From contig CAZCAQ010000007.1 of assembly GCA_964496905.1 (NCBI GenBank), positions 1 to 51,937 of the forward strand: a stretch of DNA of 51,937 nt, written 5' to 3'. Positions within the stretch are counted from its first letter, which is position 1. Each line of letters starts with the position of its first letter. Source of the stretch: CAZCAQ01 sp964496905. GTDB taxonomy: Bacteria; Patescibacteriota; WWE3; UBA101185; UBA10185. The position numbers and the translations under genes are program-made. Below the pieces are notes generated by a model, which worked only from the letters and a program-made list of their open reading frames with translations, ran no database searches and was not told the origin of the DNA. Positions 31,338 to 39,868 of this stretch are shown here, one piece after another.

Positions 31338-31801
31338 TCTTCGTCTGCTTCACCTACTGCGTACCTGACAAACTTTACGAGCTCTATTTTTTCGCCCATT
31401 TTTGCAACGGCTTGGTTTATCATTTCTGACACTTTTAAAGAAGAATCTTTTATATATGAATCTGCCAAGACTTCTTCGACTGATTCATACTTAATTGCAC
31501 AAACTTGTTTTGCAATTTCGTAGGCCAAAGTCTTAAAATCTTCGGTTTTAGCTACAAAGTCGGTCTCGCAAGATAAATGAGCTAGGCTAGCTACTTTGCC
31601 GCCTGTATGCACATACGAAGCAACTACGCCTTCTAGTGCAGATCTTTCGGCTCTTTTCATGGCCTTATCGACGCTTTTAGCTAATAAAATTTCTTTTGCG
31701 CGCTTATAGTCGCCATTTGCTTCGTCAAGGGCATTTTTAGCGTCCATAACGCCTGCTCCTGTTGTTTCTCTTAACCTTTTTAAATCTTCTAGTGACGTCA
31801 T
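31334..31801 (-). CDS. tsf: Elongation factor Ts, short form
   Basis: Guanine-nucleotide exchange factor for EF-Tu. The N-terminal UBA-like domain (LKRLRETTGAGVMDAKNALDE) and the core signature (HLSCETDFVAKTEDF, containing the TDFV residues) are intact. At 155 aa it lacks the second half of the core present in the ~280-aa E. coli protein, as in other short EF-Ts proteins. It is preceded by rpsB and overlaps frr. Confidence 0.95.
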   Translation of the reverse strand: MTSLEDLKRLRETTGAGVMDAKNALDEANGDYKRAKEILLAKSVDKAMKRAERSALEGVVASYVHTGGKVASLAHLSCETDFVAKTEDFKTLAYEIAKQVCAIKYESVEEVLADSYIKDSSLKVSEMINQAVAKMGEKIELVKFVRYAVGEADEE

Positions 31802-31845
31802 ATTTTTTTCTCCTAAAACTTATATCAAACAAAATACTAGCAGGA

Positions 31846-32715
31846 TTACTCCTGAACTAAAAGTGGTTCTTCAACTTCAGCTGCTTCTTTGGTTATATGA
31901 GCGGCCTGCGCAGTCGTGACAGTTAATTTATCCAAATTTACTTCGGGTTCAACTGCTTCTACAAGTTCTTCTTCCTTTTTAGCCTCGTCTGCTGCTTTTT
32001 TAGAAGCTGCATTTTCGGCGTATTCTTTGTAACCCGCTTCAATTGCAGCACTTATGCTTTTAAGTAAAATTGCGATTGATCTTATTGCATCATCATTTCC
32101 TGGAACTGGAAAGTCAACTTGCTTTGGATCAGTGTTTGTATCAACAATTGCAATAACTGGAATATTTTTGGTTTGAGCTTCTTTAACGGCTGTTTTTTCT
32201 TTTTTGGCATCAATTATTACAAGTGCGTCTGGGTTTGAAGTTAATGCGGTTAAACCTCCAAAGTATTTTTCAAGCTTTTCGATTTCCCTGTCGATTAGTA
32301 AGCGTTCTTTTTTAGTATATTTGGTAAATTCGCCTTTTTCCTTTTTTTCTTTGTAGTCGAGAAGTTTTTTTATACTTTTGCGCAACATTGGGAAGTTTGT
32401 AATTGTTCCACCTAACCAGCGTTCTGTAACATACATTGCGCCGCTATTTTTGGCTTCAAGTTCAACAAGATCTTTTGCTTGTCTTTTGGTACCGACGAAT
32501 ACAATTTTTTTACCTTCTTTTGCCATGTTGTAGGCGGCTTCAGCGGCTTTGTCGAGGCATTCAATGGTTTTTTCAAGATCAACTACGTGTATTCCCTTTT
32601 TTCCAGCAAAAATATATGGTTCCATGTTTGGGTGCCATTTTTTAATTTGGTGTCCAATGTGGACTCTTGCATCAATAAGTTCTTCGATTGATGGCAATTT
32701 GTATTTTTTTGACAT
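31846..32715 (-). CDS. rpsB: 30S ribosomal protein S2 (uS2)
   Basis: Small-subunit protein S2. Core motifs: IDARVHIGHQIKKWHPNMEPYI, TERWLGGTITNF, NPDALVIIDAKKE, VDFPVPGNDDAIRS. Start MSKKYKLPS at 32715 is chosen; an upstream ATG at 32763 is in a leader-like stretch and adds no homologous residues. The C-terminus has a ~60-residue Ala/Glu-rich extension. It is first of rpsB-tsf-frr-rseP, with a long structured leader upstream. Confidence 0.95.
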   Translation of the reverse strand: MSKKYKLPSIEELIDARVHIGHQIKKWHPNMEPYIFAGKKGIHVVDLEKTIECLDKAAEAAYNMAKEGKKIVFVGTKRQAKDLVELEAKNSGAMYVTERWLGGTITNFPMLRKSIKKLLDYKEKKEKGEFTKYTKKERLLIDREIEKLEKYFGGLTALTSNPDALVIIDAKKEKTAVKEAQTKNIPVIAIVDTNTDPKQVDFPVPGNDDAIRSIAILLKSISAAIEAGYKEYAENAASKKAADEAKKEEELVEAVEPEVNLDKLTVTTAQAAHITKEAAEVEEPLLVQE

Positions 32716-32960
32716 TTTAATTTTGGTCGTAATTGAAAAGAAACAGTGGAAAGCGGTCTGCATTTAAATGGCCAGACAAGCTGAACTATTTCTCTCTTTT
32801 ACAATCTAGCGAGGAGCTTGTATTGCTTTGCAATACTTGCGAGTCGCGAAGATTGGAGGTGCTACAGTTATGTAGCAGCTCACTATTGGCAAAATTTATA
32901 CTTACTAATTTAGCCTCACCTAAAGGTTTGCTCGCGCGAACCAGAGAGTGTTAGGACAAT
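32716..32960 (-). promoter_or_regulatory. Structured leader of the rpsB operon
   Basis: About 240 nt between promoter and start codon, unusually long for this genome. On the minus strand it contains the perfect hairpins TGCTACA-TAAC-TGTAGCA and GTATTGC-AAA-GCAATAC. It is a possible S2 feedback site; I cannot match it to the known gammaproteobacterial rpsB motif. Confidence 0.5.
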
Positions 32961-32964
32961 GAGA

Positions 32965-32993
32965 AATCTAGCATAGTTACTAAGGTTTTACAA
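32965..32993 (-). promoter_or_regulatory. Promoter of the rpsB operon
   Basis: TTGTAA, 17-bp spacer, TAGATT on the minus strand, giving a transcript start near 32958. Confidence 0.55.
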
Positions 32994-33011
32994 TGGATTT
33001 ACAAAAAAACA

Positions 33012-33049
33012 GGGAGTGTGTTTGTACCAAACAGTATGGACACACTCCC
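33012..33049 (-). terminator. Terminator after the tRNA-His-linked gene
   Basis: GGGAGTGTGT/ACACACTCCC, 10 bp perfect, followed on the minus strand by TTTTTTT. It closes the T-box/tRNA-His/33114 unit. Confidence 0.85.
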
Positions 33050-33113
33050 CTTTTGAACTTAGAGTGAGCTGTGCGGACCAGCGCCACCAAAAGCCCTTGC
33101 AATACTTGTCACT

Positions 33114-33908
33114 TTAGCCTCCTAGATTTAATTCTTCTTGACGAATCCACGGATAGATCGCAGGTATGGGTGCGGCACCTGTACACCTAAGCATTTGAGT
33201 GCGCTCAAGCCATACACCAGGACCTTCAGTCTGAAGTAAAACACCTCCAAGTTCGCTCAGGAATTTTCCTTGCGCTCCATAGAGGGCGTACTTGAGTTGA
33301 GTCATTTCCCTCAACTGTTCTGGTGTGAATTTTAGCTTTCCTTTATAAGGACCTGTTTCAGAAAAAAGCCAGTCAAAGAACTTAAATTCTTTTTCAAACT
33401 GACTTGGCGTTATGCTTGGAGCCACACCTTCTTCGGGCGTGATTCCCAGGTCTGCTAAACTCCATACAACACAGGAGCTACCAAAAACGCCTTCGACTCT
33501 GCGCTTAAAACTTAGCGCATACTGTGTTTGACGCCCTAGGTACAGCTGTGCGTTGACCTGGATGCCAAAAAAGGGAAATATGTACACTTCCGCATCATTA
33601 TCACCTAACAAAAGGTTAAGAGTCGTTCTTATTCCAACTTTCGTAAGATCTTCCCTCAAGCGACGAATTACTGGCACGCGTGATTCAAACAAATCACCGG
33701 ATGATACTCCACTAGGCATGTAATTTTCAGGCTGTTCCGAAAATAATGCTGAAGTATCAAACTTAGGGCAAACAAAAACACTAAGTTGGAGTTCCCCCGC
33801 TGCCCAAACTTGGCGCGAAACTTCTTCACGCAGCAAGTTGTAATCGGGATTACCTAGCATCCAGTCGCAACCTCGTAGCAAGTCCACTGCCTTTTCGATT
33901 TGGTCCAC
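33114..33908 (-). CDS. Unknown protein downstream of T-box and tRNA-His (264 aa)
   Basis: Not recognised. Soluble; conserved-looking blocks are VFVCPKFDTSALF, VPVIRRLREDLTKVGIRTTL and NLLLGDNDAEVYIFPFFG. The best start is the GTG at 33908, because AAAGGAGG lies 8 nt upstream; an ATG at 33971 in the same frame would add 21 basic residues. tRNA-His lies just before, and a T-box leader with terminator before that, so expression should respond to uncharged tRNA-His. A terminator follows. A role in histidine supply or tRNA-His use is only inferred from context. Confidence 0.7.
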   Translation of the reverse strand: MDQIEKAVDLLRGCDWMLGNPDYNLLREEVSRQVWAAGELQLSVFVCPKFDTSALFSEQPENYMPSGVSSGDLFESRVPVIRRLREDLTKVGIRTTLNLLLGDNDAEVYIFPFFGIQVNAQLYLGRQTQYALSFKRRVEGVFGSSCVVWSLADLGITPEEGVAPSITPSQFEKEFKFFDWLFSETGPYKGKLKFTPEQLREMTQLKYALYGAQGKFLSELGGVLLQTEGPGVWLERTQMLRCTGAAPIPAIYPWIRQEELNLGG

Positions 33909-33978
33909 GGCTACACCTCCTTTGGTAGTTTCTTGTCTTTTTGCACTTTTTTTACTTTGTTTGTTTGTCATATGTTTT

Positions 33979-34056
33979 TGGGGAGGTCGACGGGACTTGA
34001 ACCCGCAACCCATGGCTCCACAGACCATTGCTCTAACCAATTGAGCTACGACCTCC
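33979..34056 (-). tRNA. tRNA-His (GTG)
   Basis: Anticodon loop CTGTGGA gives GUG. The acceptor stem GAGGTCG/CGACCTC has the extra G-1 opposite C73, the identity element for tRNA-His, and CCA is encoded. D-arm GCTC...GAGC and T-loop TTCAAGT are normal. It is first gene after the T-box terminator at 34112-34166 and 70 nt before the start of the unknown 264-aa gene. Confidence 0.96.
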
Positions 34057-34103
34057 ATAAATTTTTGTTGGGAAAAGAAATTAATCTTTTTGTGCGTTTA
34101 AGC

Positions 34104-34470
34104 ACAAAAAAAGCTCTCATTCCCGACTGGCACAAACATAGTTGTGCTAATCAAGGAACGAGAGCTCTTCTAATAATAAGTATTAAAAAAGAGACCTCGC
34201 GGTCCCATCCTTGTTCCATTAAGTAATTAGCTTAATGACACTTGACCCCGGCTCCGCTAACGACATCGGGTGCTTCATTTTACGGGTAAGCTTCCGTTCA
34301 GGATTGTGCAATTAGCTTTCTTTCCTGACAGTGTCTAAGTGGTAGTCCTTAGAAATAATGGCGTGTTCGACTGCGGATTGTTGAAGGCTCTCACTACCCC
34401 TTCTCGCTCAAAACAACCTGATGCAATGTACTAGTCCATTACGTTCACTTTATAAAAGTAGTTAACTTTC
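34104..34470 (-). promoter_or_regulatory. T-box riboswitch leader, histidine type
   Basis: A ~365-nt minus-strand leader. Stem I carries the conserved AGUGAGAG near its base (like glyQS leaders), closed by GGTAGT/ACTACC. The T-box AAGGATGGGACCGCG (around 34198-34212) forms an antiterminator with UCCUUG downstream, which competes with the terminator at 34112-34166. The T-box bulge reads UGGG; its last G pairs with discriminator C73, found in tRNA-His. The specifier codon could not be fixed by eye. Downstream genes are tRNA-His and an unknown 264-aa gene. Confidence 0.8.
34112..34166 (-). terminator. T-box-controlled intrinsic terminator
   Basis: AGCTCTCGTTCC pairs with GGGAATGAGAGCT, enclosing a GCACAA/TTGTGC inner arm, followed by seven Ts on the minus strand. 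Its 5' arm is the sequence sequestered by the antiterminator. Confidence 0.85.
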
Positions 34471-34476
34471 TTAGGT

Positions 34477-34505
34477 ATTTTATATGGCATAGGAGGTGAT
34501 GTCAA
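34477..34505 (-). promoter_or_regulatory. Promoter of the T-box leader
   Basis: TTGACA, 17-bp spacer, TAAAAT on the minus strand; start expected near 34470. Confidence 0.75.
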
Positions 34506-34581
34506 TACTTACTACAGGTCATGACGGAAGGGGTTTATATATTATTGAAGTAATTTTAATGATTAGGAATTGAGAAAAATG

Positions 34582-34616
34582 CCCAGTCACAAGTATATAT
34601 TGCGCATGTGACTGGG
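34582..34616 (-). terminator. Terminator of the 88-aa gene
   Basis: CCCAGTCACA/TGTGACTGGG, 10 bp perfect, then CATTTTTCTC on the minus strand. Confidence 0.85.
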
Positions 34617-34650
34617 TTGAGAATGAAAACAGCAAACTAAACTATTGTAA

Positions 34651-34917
34651 CTAGACGAGCTCAAGGTTGTCGCCGCAAATGTTAAGCATGTCGGTTGGAC
34701 AGTCATCAAATACAACGGCATAAAACCCACCAAGGAGTCGTCCCTTTATGGTTCCAACCGAACCCACTGTAAGGCCATGTGCCGCCAATTTTTCTACATA
34801 GGCAGCATCGGCATTTCTTAACCTTTCTACATACTCTGGTACCGTAGGAATGAAAGTCGGATCAACTTTCGTTACTCCTGTCAGTGAAACTCTGTCATCG
34901 ACCTCGAAAGCTGTCAT
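34651..34917 (-). CDS. Hypothetical SH3/KOW-like small protein (88 aa)
   Basis: Not recognised. The beginning (FEVDDRVSLTGVTKVDP) and the end (GSVGTIKGRLLGGFYAVVFDD) look like strands of a small barrel, split by a charged helix (EYVERLRNADAAYVEKLAAHG). No membrane segment. AAGGATGG precedes the ATG as a weak ribosome binding site. A clear terminator follows, so it is its own unit, between topA and the T-box promoter. Confidence 0.65.
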   Translation of the reverse strand: MTAFEVDDRVSLTGVTKVDPTFIPTVPEYVERLRNADAAYVEKLAAHGLTVGSVGTIKGRLLGGFYAVVFDDCPTDMLNICGDNLELV

Positions 34918-34998
34918 ATATAACCATCCTTAATTGAGAATAGATAACTTATAACACTCTAGGGACGAGAATTCAAATGTAAAATAGTGGAAGTTGCT

Positions 34999-37263
34999 TT
35001 AACTGGACGGTTGTTTAACTTTTGTTACATTTTCCGTTGTTTTCTTCTTAGCGGATTTACTTTTTGCTGAAATTGAAGTAACAGCTTCCTTACCCTCATC
35101 ATTAAAAGTTTCATCCCCTGTTGGTATCTTCCAGCTTGCAAAGTCACAATCAGGATACCTGCTACAACCGTAGAAAATACGGCTTTTTGCTTTTTTAATA
35201 ATTACATCACCTTGTTTGCATTTAGGACAAACCATGCCAATTTTTTCTAAATATGGCTTTGTAGTTTTGCATTTTGGATAATTACTGCACGCTAAAAACT
35301 TGCCAAAACGGCCTTGTTTTAAAATCATATCGCCCTCTTTGCAGACCTCACATTTGCCAAAATCTTCTGGAGGCGTTTCTTCACCGAGCACAGTATCTAC
35401 AATTGGTTTTGCGTATTTGCAGTCCGGAAAACCTGAACAGCTTAAGAACTTTCCATATTTGCCTAGCTTGATAAATAGCACTTTTCCGCATTCTGGGCAC
35501 TTTTCGTCACTTTCGCCCAGTTTTGTAAAGTCAGCTTTTTTAAGCACTTCTTCTTTTTCTTCAAGGTTTTTTTCAAAAGGTGTATAAAAGTTTGCAATTA
35601 CAGTTTGCCACTTAACATCGCCGTCTGCTATTTTATCAAGTTGATCTTCAACATCAGCTGTAAACTGGTAATCGACAATTGCAGGAAAATGTTCCACTAA
35701 TAAGTCAACGACAACATAAGCAACGTCTTCGGGTACAAAATATTTTGCATCTTTTCGCACATAACCTCTGCTAGTGATAGTAGAAATGGTTGGTGCATAG
35801 GTCGAAGGACGCCCGATCTCAAGCTCTTCTAAGGCTTTTATTAATGAGGCATCAGAATACCTTGCTGGGGGTTGAGTAAAATGCTGGTCCGAATTTAAAT
35901 CCTTTAAAGAAACGTTGTCCCCAATCTCAACTTGCGCATCAAAATTTTCCAGGGACTCCTCGTCTTCTCGATCTTCGAAACCAACTAACTTACCTGCTTC
36001 AAGCCAGCCTGCGAATTTTAATTTGCTGCCAGAAGCTTTTAGTAAATGCTCTTTAGTAGATGTGACATCAACTGACACGGTATCGTAAACAGCAGGCTTC
36101 ATTTGACACTCCAATGCACGAAGATAGATCATTTTATATACGTTTTTCTCATAATCTCCTAATTTGGCTATTTTTGGCGAGGAAGGTAAAACGCTTAAAT
36201 CTGTGGGTCTTATGGCTTCATGAGCTTCTTGCGCATTTTTAGATTTACTTTTATAAACGTTTATTTCTTCGCTTACAAAGGCGGGTCCTAGACGCTCTGT
36301 TACAAATTCTCTTGAGTATTTTATGAAATCAGCTGACAGATTGAAGGAGTCAGTCCTGTGATAAGTTATAAAACCTTTTTCAAAGAGTTTTTGAGCAGCT
36401 GACATAGTTTGGCGAGCAGCGTATCCAAACAAGTTAGACGCCGATTGTTGCATGGTCGATGTCTTAAAAGGCGGATAAGGATTGCGCTTGCGCTCGCCTC
36501 TTTTTAAATCGGTAATATTAAACGCATCTGTTTGCAATTCTTGGCATATTTTGTCGCAATCTTCTTTAGTGCCAATAGTTATTTTTTTGCTTTTATATGA
36601 GGCAAGTGATGCCTTAAAACTTTCTTTTTTGCCATTTTCAAAAATTACATCTACAGTCCAATATTCCTCAGGTTTAAATGCGGTTCGTTCACGCTCTCGT
36701 TCTACTATTAAACGTACTGCTACACTCTGTACACGCCCTGCAGACAGTCCGTACCGTACTTTTTTCCATAATAAGGGCGACAATTTGTAACCAACAAGTC
36801 TATCAAGCACTCTCCTGCCTTGTTGAGCATCCACTAAGTTTAAATTTAGTTCAGTTGTGTGGTTAAAAGCATCTTCAACAGCAGTTTTTGTAATTTCGTG
36901 AAAAACTGCGCGCTTATAGCCGTAGGACTTCCTAGCTTTTTTAGTTTTTTTTGGTTTATCACCCTCATTTTCTATAATATATTTTAAATGCCATGCTATT
37001 GCCTCGCCTTCCCTATCAGGGTCTGTTGCCAAATAAATAGTGTCGGCATCCATTGACTCTTTTAAAAGCTCTTTAATGTTTTTTTGAGCCTTTTCAGTAA
37101 TTACATAGGTAGGCTCAAAATTATTTTCAACATCAATAGATATTTTATTTGTAGGCAAATCACGAACGTGCCCCATTGAGGCTTTTACAACATAATCCTT
37201 ACCCAAAAACTTGCCCAGCGTCTTAGCTTTTGTGGGTGATTCTACTATAACTAGATTTTTCAT
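34999..37263 (-). CDS. topA: DNA topoisomerase I
   Basis: Type IA topoisomerase relaxing negative supercoils. Toprim domain: VIVESPTKAKTLGKFLG at the start and DPDREGEAIAWHL (~97). The active-site Tyr is in FITYHRTDSFN (~300). Three C-terminal zinc ribbons (CPECGKVLF, CEVCKEGDM, CPKCKQGDV, each with a later CxxxPxC) lie at ~590-720. The start at 37263 (754 aa) is preceded by GGAG; an in-frame upstream start adds non-homologous residues. It is 16 nt after dprA, a common gene pair. Confidence 0.97.
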   Translation of the reverse strand: MKNLVIVESPTKAKTLGKFLGKDYVVKASMGHVRDLPTNKISIDVENNFEPTYVITEKAQKNIKELLKESMDADTIYLATDPDREGEAIAWHLKYIIENEGDKPKKTKKARKSYGYKRAVFHEITKTAVEDAFNHTTELNLNLVDAQQGRRVLDRLVGYKLSPLLWKKVRYGLSAGRVQSVAVRLIVERERERTAFKPEEYWTVDVIFENGKKESFKASLASYKSKKITIGTKEDCDKICQELQTDAFNITDLKRGERKRNPYPPFKTSTMQQSASNLFGYAARQTMSAAQKLFEKGFITYHRTDSFNLSADFIKYSREFVTERLGPAFVSEEINVYKSKSKNAQEAHEAIRPTDLSVLPSSPKIAKLGDYEKNVYKMIYLRALECQMKPAVYDTVSVDVTSTKEHLLKASGSKLKFAGWLEAGKLVGFEDREDEESLENFDAQVEIGDNVSLKDLNSDQHFTQPPARYSDASLIKALEELEIGRPSTYAPTISTITSRGYVRKDAKYFVPEDVAYVVVDLLVEHFPAIVDYQFTADVEDQLDKIADGDVKWQTVIANFYTPFEKNLEEKEEVLKKADFTKLGESDEKCPECGKVLFIKLGKYGKFLSCSGFPDCKYAKPIVDTVLGEETPPEDFGKCEVCKEGDMILKQGRFGKFLACSNYPKCKTTKPYLEKIGMVCPKCKQGDVIIKKAKSRIFYGCSRYPDCDFASWKIPTGDETFNDEGKEAVTSISAKSKSAKKKTTENVTKVKQPSS

Positions 37264-37279
37264 ACTCCAAAAGAATACA

Positions 37280-37942
37280 TTATAAAGAGTTCTTGTCAAA
37301 ATTTAGGATATCAAGCACGTCAGCGGGACTATCAGCTAAATATGCTCCGGACTTAATTAAACTATGCGTGCCCTTTGAGTTTTTACTAAATATGTTCCCT
37401 GGCACTGCAAAAACTGGAACATCAAACTCAACTGCAGCTTGCACTGTATAAAAGGTGCCGCTTTTAATTGTAGCCTCAACAATTATTACAGCTTCTACCA
37501 ACGCAGCGATAAGCTTATTGCGCTCAATAAAAGTAAATTTTTCAGGTTTTTGATTACTTTTAAACGGAGAAACAACGCAGCCGCCATTTTCAATAATTTT
37601 CTTAACAAGGTCATAGTTTTCAAATTCATATAAATAATTTAAGCCAAAGCCTAAAACACCAATTGTAGGAGATTTACATTTTATGGCGTTTGCATGAGCC
37701 AAATAATCAACTCCAGGTGCTAATCCAGAAACAACTGATAAACCTTTGGGAGCAAACTTCTGTACAAAATCAATTACCACATGCTCAGCGTATTCACTTG
37801 CATATCTACTGCCAATTATCGCGATACTTGTTGTTAAAAGCACATGTGCATCACCAAGCACTTGTAAATTTGGAGCGTTGACAAGTCTATTTTTGATCTT
37901 ATTAGGATAATTACCATTAGATGTATTTAAATTTGTAATCAC
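37280..37942 (-). CDS. dprA: DNA-processing protein DprA, short form
   Basis: Single-stranded DNA-binding RecA loader used in natural transformation. The Rossmann core is visible: IAIIGSRYASEYAEHVV, VSGLAPGVDYLAHANA, FIERNKLIAALVEAVIIVEA, GTHSLIKSGA. At 220 aa it has neither the N-terminal SAM-like domain nor the C-terminal winged helix of ~370-aa homologues. It starts with GTG; GATACT lies 7 nt upstream. It lies directly before topA. Its presence fits DNA uptake in CPR cells. Confidence 0.92.
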   Translation of the reverse strand: MITNLNTSNGNYPNKIKNRLVNAPNLQVLGDAHVLLTTSIAIIGSRYASEYAEHVVIDFVQKFAPKGLSVVSGLAPGVDYLAHANAIKCKSPTIGVLGFGLNYLYEFENYDLVKKIIENGGCVVSPFKSNQKPEKFTFIERNKLIAALVEAVIIVEATIKSGTFYTVQAAVEFDVPVFAVPGNIFSKNSKGTHSLIKSGAYLADSPADVLDILNFDKNSL

Positions 37943-37981
37943 GCAATAGAGTATCGCGGAAAAACATAAAAAAGTAAGAAC

Positions 37982-39868
37982 TTATTGTCTAGTATTAATA
38001 GACTTTTCAATCCACTTATCTACTATTTTACGGGCTAACACGGCTGCATCATCTGAGCCGGTACTACCACCTTCCAAAAAAACTGTTACCGCAATTGTAG
38101 GTTCGTCATAAGGAGCAAAAACAGTAAACCATCCATGTGTGTCGGGTTCTCCAAACTTGTTTATAAACTCAGATGTTCCCGTTTTTCCTGCTGCTTTAAA
38201 ACCATATTTAGATTCAAAATCAAAAAATGGGTAACCAGTACCTCCAGGTTCAACGGACATTAACATACCTTTGCGTATAATGTCATAATTTGTTTTTGAC
38301 ACAATACCCGAAATTATCGGTTCCTCGCTTCCCTCATTCTTAATTATGTGGGGCTTAAAAAGCTTTCCGCCGTTAGCAAAAAATACTGTAGCATTATTTA
38401 CCTGTAAAGGTGTTGCCAACAAATCACCTTGTCCAATTGCAGAAATAAAATCATCTCCTAAATACCAGTCGCGCTCGCTACCGTTTGGAATAAAACCTGC
38501 AACCTCTCCGTATAAGTCGATGCCGGTTTTTTTTCCATATCCAAGCTTATTTGCCCAACTACTCAGTTTTTTAATTCCAACACCTTTAATACCACCGTGG
38601 CCACCTCCAACCGTGTAAAAGAAAGTGTCATTACTTTTCTGCAAAGCTGTATAAATGTCAACATTACCATGACCATCCAGTTTCCAGTTTCGAAAGATAA
38701 AATTACCTACCTTTATATAGCCTGGGTCAAAAATGGTAGTTTTGTCATTTATTGTCCCTTCCATTAGTCCAGCAGAGGAAGTTACCATTTTAAATGTTGA
38801 ACCTGGCGGGTATGCTCCTGCTATGGCTCTGTTAAAAAAAGGTTGATTATCTTGATTTATTAACTTTGCATACTCTGTGTTTGAAAGGCCACTTGAAAGT
38901 TTCTTGGAGTCAAAAGTAGGATAGCTTACCAAGGCTAAAACTTCTCCATTCCTAGGATCTTGGGCAACTACTGCTCCACCAAAAACTTTATTGTCGTCAA
39001 CTTTTTTACTCAGCAGATCATATGCTAAAAGCTGAATATCTCTGTCCAGACTTAATTGCAAATCTGAGCCTGGTATTTGCGCTTTTTCCGAAACTGTTTC
39101 TTGAATTTCACCAAATGAATCTACTCTGTACACTTTTTCACCTGGAATACCTTTTAAGTAAAGATCGTAGTACTTTTCAATGCCATCTTTTCCTTGAACA
39201 GATGGATACACGGTATCACCGATTCCAACAAAACCCAGCACATGTGCAAATGCTTCTGGATATAAATAATCTCTTTTAGGAAGTAGGGTTTGCGACAAAT
39301 AACGACTTTCTATCTCTGTTTCTACTTTAATAGCATCTTCTTTAGACAAATCCTTGGCAACTATATATGACAAAATACCTTGATCAAGCTTTTGCAAAAT
39401 GTCCTCATTGCTTGCTATTTTAGTGTGCAAAAGCTTTTCCCTTAAAATGCGCAAGTCACTAGCACAATCAGCTTTTAAAGCTTTAAAACCATTTCTACAA
39501 CGTGCCATATCCAGCTGTATTGCAAATGATGGTGCATTTCGCACTAAAACTTGCCCACTTCTATCCAAAATGGCACCGCGATATGGTTGTACCAAATCGT
39601 GCCTTAATGTGTTTTGATCTGCCTTAGCTTTATTTGCCTTACCTTCAATAATTTGAAGCGAAAAGGCTCTAGTCGTTAAAAACAATAAACTGCCAAAAAC
39701 TAGTAAAATTGTAAAAATAATACTTTTGTTTTGCTGAGACGAGTCAAGTTTAAAGTCTTTAAAAATGCTTTGAGAGCTTAAATTTCCTAGTTTTTCATAT
39801 ACAAAGCTGGTTTTGCGCTTTTTGCGAGACTTGTTTAACTTTTGAGTAACTTCATCATTTATTAACAT
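37982..39868 (-). CDS. mrdA: Penicillin-binding protein 2 (elongasome transpeptidase)
   Basis: Peptidoglycan transpeptidase for side-wall growth. One membrane anchor (IIFTILLVFGSLLFLTTRAF, ~50-70), a dimerisation/pedestal region, then the transpeptidase domain. Its motifs are SxxK in PPGSTFKMV (~352), SxN in KSNDTFFYT and KTG in KTGTSEF. Length 628 aa. It overlaps mreD by 14 nt, the last gene of mreB-mreC-mreD-mrdA. No rodA follows, so the partner glycosyltransferase must lie elsewhere. Confidence 0.95.
   Translation of the reverse strand: MLINDEVTQKLNKSRKKRKTSFVYEKLGNLSSQSIFKDFKLDSSQQNKSIIFTILLVFGSLLFLTTRAFSLQIIEGKANKAKADQNTLRHDLVQPYRGAILDRSGQVLVRNAPSFAIQLDMARCRNGFKALKADCASDLRILREKLLHTKIASNEDILQKLDQGILSYIVAKDLSKEDAIKVETEIESRYLSQTLLPKRDYLYPEAFAHVLGFVGIGDTVYPSVQGKDGIEKYYDLYLKGIPGEKVYRVDSFGEIQETVSEKAQIPGSDLQLSLDRDIQLLAYDLLSKKVDDNKVFGGAVVAQDPRNGEVLALVSYPTFDSKKLSSGLSNTEYAKLINQDNQPFFNRAIAGAYPPGSTFKMVTSSAGLMEGTINDKTTIFDPGYIKVGNFIFRNWKLDGHGNVDIYTALQKSNDTFFYTVGGGHGGIKGVGIKKLSSWANKLGYGKKTGIDLYGEVAGFIPNGSERDWYLGDDFISAIGQGDLLATPLQVNNATVFFANGGKLFKPHIIKNEGSEEPIISGIVSKTNYDIIRKGMLMSVEPGGTGYPFFDFESKYGFKAAGKTGTSEFINKFGEPDTHGWFTVFAPYDEPTIAVTVFLEGGSTGSDDAAVLARKIVDKWIEKSINTRQ

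Noticed and set aside
33971..34058. Upstream extension of the 264-aa gene into tRNA-His
   Set aside because: The open frame runs back through the tRNA, but the AAAGGAGG before GTG 33908 marks the real start.
34499..34573. 24-codon frame with GGAGGTG just before the ATG
   Set aside because: Spacing of the ribosome binding site to the ATG is only ~2 nt and the frame lies across the T-box promoter on the other strand. No further support.
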